Made by a program: the position numbers and the translations under genes. A stretch of DNA of 8,362 bases, taken from NCBI GenBank assembly GCA_013202635.1, contig JABMRO010000100.1, forward strand, positions 1 to 8,362, in the 5' to 3' direction. The notes beneath the pieces are model-generated. The model was not told the origin of the DNA and searched no databases. It was given only the letters and a program-made list of their open reading frames with translations. Positions 6,223 through 8,362 of this stretch are shown piece after piece (within the stretch, counting starts at the first letter, position 1; every line of letters starts with the position of its first letter). The stretch is from Planctomycetota bacterium (GTDB lineage: Bacteria; Planctomycetota; Phycisphaerae; Sedimentisphaerales; Anaerobacaceae).

Positions 6223-7929
6223 ATGAAAAACCTACTTATACAAACTGCCAGGCGGACCGGTCTTGTTGACTGCGAGCAATTAGCTAAATTTCTCGAAGAG
6301 AACAGCGGTCCGGTGCGGCTTGATGAGGCCCTGCTGAACTGTCCGTACTTTACGGAAGAGGTGGTTTTGAAGCTGTTTGCCGAATCTTTAGGCTGGGAAT
6401 ATATCCCGGAGATATCGGCCAAATCGGTACCTCCGGAATTTGTGGAAGCAGTTCCGGCGACGTATGCTCAGCACCATTTTCTTATAGGAATAAAACCTCA
6501 GGCCGATAACGGTGAGCTGACGGTCGTTTTATCCAAGCCGCTGGACACGAATGCTCTGGATAATGTCTCGAAGATGACGGGCCTTCCTGTGAAGGCGGCA
6601 GTATCTACCCGGGCGGCCATTACTTCGGTTATAGATATCGCCTACGAGCAGAGGACGACTGTCATCGAAGAGGTGGCCGAGGAGCTTGATTCTCAAAATC
6701 TCGACCAACTCGTGGATGAGGCTGCAGGTTCGGATGACCTGCTGGATGTGGTAAACCGGCCGCCTGTTATCAGGCTGGTTAACGACATTCTCTTTCGTGC
6801 TTTGCAGCTAAGAGCCAGTGACATTCACGTTCATCCTTATGAGGCAAAGATTCAGGTTCGCTATCGTATTGACGGTATTTTGTATGACTCTCTGAGCTTG
6901 AATAAAAATGTTCTGCCGTTGATTATTTCCCGTATCAAGGTTATGGCGGGAATGGACATTGCGGAGCGCCGTCTTCCACAGGACGGCAGGTGCAGTGTTC
7001 GTCTCGGCCAGCGTGAGGTCGATTTGCGTATCAGCACCGTACCGACGAGCTACGGCGAGCGCAGTGTAATGCGACTGCTCGACAAGAGCACGGCCCTGTA
7101 CGGATTGGACGAGCTGGGCCTTTGGGGGGGTGACCTGAAGAAATTTGATTCTTTGCTTAACCGCTCTCACGGTGTGATTTTCGTAACCGGCCCGACCGGG
7201 AGCGGTAAAAGTACAACCCTCTATGCATGTCTTAACAGAATTAACTCGGCAGAGCAAAATGTTATAACCATAGAAGACCCGATAGAGTATCAGCTTGCGG
7301 GCATCAGTCAGATTCAGGTTGCCAGCAAGAAAGGGATGACTTTTGCGACCTCACTGCGTCACGTACTTCGTCAGGACCCGGATGTTATAATGGTCGGCGA
7401 GGTTCGTGACATTGAGACGGCCCGTATGGCGATTCAATCTTCTTTAACCGGCCATTTGGTCTTCAGCACACTGCACACGAACGACTCGGCGGGCGCGGTG
7501 AGCCGGCTTTTGGATTTGGGGGTCGAGCCGTATCTGGTAAGCTCCTCTCTGATTTCCATAATAGCTCAGCGATTAGTGCGAAAGGTCTGCCCGGACTGCA
7601 GAAAGGTTATCGAGCCTTCACTGCATGAATTGAGAGAGATTGGGCTCGGGTCTGATGCGGTCGCAAACGGCACTAAATTTTTTGTTGGCGAAGGCTGTGA
7701 AAGATGTTTTCAGACCGGTTATCGCGGCCGGACCGGTATCTATGAAATGATGTTAATTAACGAAGAGGTGCGCAACCTGATATACAAGCGGGAAAGTGCC
7801 GGAACAATAAAGAAGTTTGCCCTTGACTCTGGTTTGCAGACCCTGCGAATGGACGGAGCGAGGAAGGTTCTGGCCGGGATAACAACTATCTCAGAAGTTT
7901 TGAGAGTAACGCAAGCCGACGTAATGTAA
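6223..7929 (+). CDS. gspE: Type II secretion ATPase GspE
   Basis: This is a 568-residue cytoplasmic hexameric ATPase that drives pseudopilus assembly. Residues about 1-135 form the N-terminal T2SSE/MshEN-type domain, which includes 'LFAESLGWEYIPEISAK' and 'VPATYAQHHFLIGIKP'. An N2E domain follows with 'LRASDIHVHPYEAKIQVRYR', 'MDIAERRLPQDGR' and 'ISTVPTSYGERSVMRLL'. Catalytic motifs are intact: Walker A GPTGSGKST (323-331), Asp box ITIEDPIEY (348-356), Walker B DVIMVGE ending at E393, and a His box with H411 and H418 ('HLVFSTLHTND'). A tetracysteine zinc motif sits at C456/C459 and C492/C495, as in GspE and PilB. I chose the ATG at 6223 over the TTG at 6151. The longer form would translate the heptamer array and overlap gspD, while the shorter begins 'MKNLLIQTARRTGLVD', a natural N-terminus. 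No good ribosome site precedes 6223, so translational coupling to gspD is possible. PilB is the alternative name. Confidence 0.94.
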   Translation: MKNLLIQTARRTGLVDCEQLAKFLEENSGPVRLDEALLNCPYFTEEVVLKLFAESLGWEYIPEISAKSVPPEFVEAVPATYAQHHFLIGIKPQADNGELTVVLSKPLDTNALDNVSKMTGLPVKAAVSTRAAITSVIDIAYEQRTTVIEEVAEELDSQNLDQLVDEAAGSDDLLDVVNRPPVIRLVNDILFRALQLRASDIHVHPYEAKIQVRYRIDGILYDSLSLNKNVLPLIISRIKVMAGMDIAERRLPQDGRCSVRLGQREVDLRISTVPTSYGERSVMRLLDKSTALYGLDELGLWGGDLKKFDSLLNRSHGVIFVTGPTGSGKSTTLYACLNRINSAEQNVITIEDPIEYQLAGISQIQVASKKGMTFATSLRHVLRQDPDVIMVGEVRDIETARMAIQSSLTGHLVFSTLHTNDSAGAVSRLLDLGVEPYLVSSSLISIIAQRLVRKVCPDCRKVIEPSLHELREIGLGSDAVANGTKFFVGEGCERCFQTGYRGRTGIYEMMLINEEVRNLIYKRESAGTIKKFALDSGLQTLRMDGARKVLAGITTISEVLRVTQADVM

Positions 7930-7945
7930 AGCGTAAAACAGAAGA

Positions 7946-8036
7946 TGAAATACGAAGAACGAAACAATGGAAAGCACGAAGCACGAAATCCGAAACAAAT
8001 TCAAATGACCAAAATACGAAATTCAAAATCAGACGT
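7946..8036 (+). repeat. Heptanucleotide-periodic A-rich array at the gspE-gspF junction, forward half
   Basis: The DNA just after gspE reads in 7-nt steps. From 7974 the units are GCACGAA, GCACGAA, ATCCGAA, ACAAATT, CAAATGA, CCAAAAT, ACGAAAT and TCAAAAT. Upstream units such as CGAAGAA and CGAAACA keep the same phase. No start-to-stop reading frame of note crosses it. The period matches the gspD-gspE array but the consensus differs, so they are separate families of the same kind. Confidence 0.55.
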
Positions 8037-8078
8037 ATGCGGAAAATAATGTTTTGAGTATTCGAATTTCTGATTTTG
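8024..8078. repeat. Inverted repeat closing the gspE-gspF array
   Basis: CAAAATCAGA at 8024-8033 is matched exactly by its reverse complement TCTGATTTTG at 8069-8078, with a 35-nt spacer. Past about 8050 the bottom strand carries A-rich heptamers (TCAAAAC, CGAATAC, AGAAATT, CAAAATC), so the array reverses orientation around 8037-8050. The palindrome ATTCGAAT lies at 8060-8067. The loop is too long for a classical terminator and there is no GC-rich stem. Confidence 0.5.
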
Positions 8079-8118
8079 TTAGTGCACGGCTTTTAGTTTT
8101 TAATTCTTAGTTCTACTT

Positions 8119-8362
8119 ATGCCCAGATACCATTATACAGCAATAGCAACAAGCGGCAAAAAAGTCAAAGGCTCGATTACCGCAGAAAGCCCATATGCCG
8201 CACGAAAACAGCTCAGGGTGCGCAGTATTCACCCTTCGTCTATTGCCCAGGTCAGCTCCAGGTCTGAGAGCAAAGCCGCGTTGTTTTCAATTTTCGCCAA
8301 GCGCAGCAAGAGCCAGCTGATCGACTTTACCAAGCAAATGGCCACGCTGCTTAATTCAGGGA
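8119..8362 (+). CDS. gspF: Type II secretion inner-membrane platform protein GspF (N-terminal part)
   Basis: The first 81 codons are visible and the gene runs off the window end. The start 'MPRYHYTAIATSGKKVKGSI' followed by 'AESPYAARKQLR' is the typical opening of GspF/PilC, which reads roughly MPxYxYxA...G...G...A.S...A...LR. The end 'SKSQLIDFTKQMATLLNSG' matches the start of the first GspF cytoplasmic domain, usually 'F.RQLATLL.AG'. The membrane spans would lie further downstream. GspF anchors GspE and contacts the pseudopilus base. The ATG follows the T-rich sequence TTCTACTT and lacks a Shine-Dalgarno sequence. It lies 189 nt after gspE, unlike the tight spacing common in such operons, because the heptamer array fills the gap. 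Confidence 0.9.
   Translation, partial: MPRYHYTAIATSGKKVKGSITAESPYAARKQLRVRSIHPSSIAQVSSRSESKAALFSIFAKRSKSQLIDFTKQMATLLNSG

Noticed and set aside
6808..7257. 149-codon open frame on the minus strand within gspE
   Set aside because: It lies opposite the conserved ATPase core, and its sequence resembles no family I know; a shadow frame.
8054..8082. Possible promoter ahead of gspF (TTGAGT, 17 nt, TGTTAG)
   Set aside because: The -10 match is poor, and an A/T-rich repeat yields such pairs by chance.

Overview
The window looks like a chromosomal stretch of a planctomycete-like bacterium. Lineage is an inference from four things: a DUF1573-type Ig-like periplasmic protein, a metallophosphatase-like/cytochrome c554 fusion whose N-terminal lobe carries a CxC-x5-GGLxRR signature, a very long GspD-type secretin, and moderate-GC DNA with heptamer repeats between genes. 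A Phycisphaerae-type member is my best guess, but no rRNA or marker gene is present to settle it. All genes lie on the + strand, and every complete or terminated gene ends in TAA.

Left part (1-2017): the C-terminal part of a DUF1573-like protein, then a 71-nt gap, then an exported 458-residue protein. That protein joins a UshA-like metallophosphatase domain, whose metal-binding motifs look lost, to a four-heme cytochrome c554-type domain. Both are probably periplasmic or envelope proteins concerned with redox chemistry. Their exact job cannot be read from sequence.

Right part (2070-8362): a type II secretion (T2SS) / type IV-pilus-like machine in the order gspC-like, gspD, gspE, gspF. The gspC-like protein is a single-span inner-membrane protein with a homology-region-like beta domain and a C-terminal coiled coil in place of a PDZ domain. 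The 1034-residue secretin forms the outer-membrane channel. It has extra N-terminal modules and two Thr/Pro/Arg-rich inserts. GspE is a complete ATPase with Walker A, Asp box, Walker B, His box and a tetracysteine motif. GspF is the inner-membrane platform protein and is cut off by the window end after 81 codons. Together they would form the energised export channel; the pseudopilin genes would be expected downstream, outside the window.

Between gspD and gspE, and again between gspE and gspF, the DNA is built of imperfect 7-nt repeats with different consensus sequences. The second array switches strand in the middle. Neither downstream gene has a convincing Shine-Dalgarno sequence. A third repeat type, a pair of back-to-back perfect palindromes, sits inside the gspD reading frame and appears to be translated. 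These repeats, the degenerate phosphatase-cytochrome fusion and the PDZ-less GspC are the points most worth checking. I found no tRNA, rRNA, CRISPR array, transposase, clear promoter or clear terminator.
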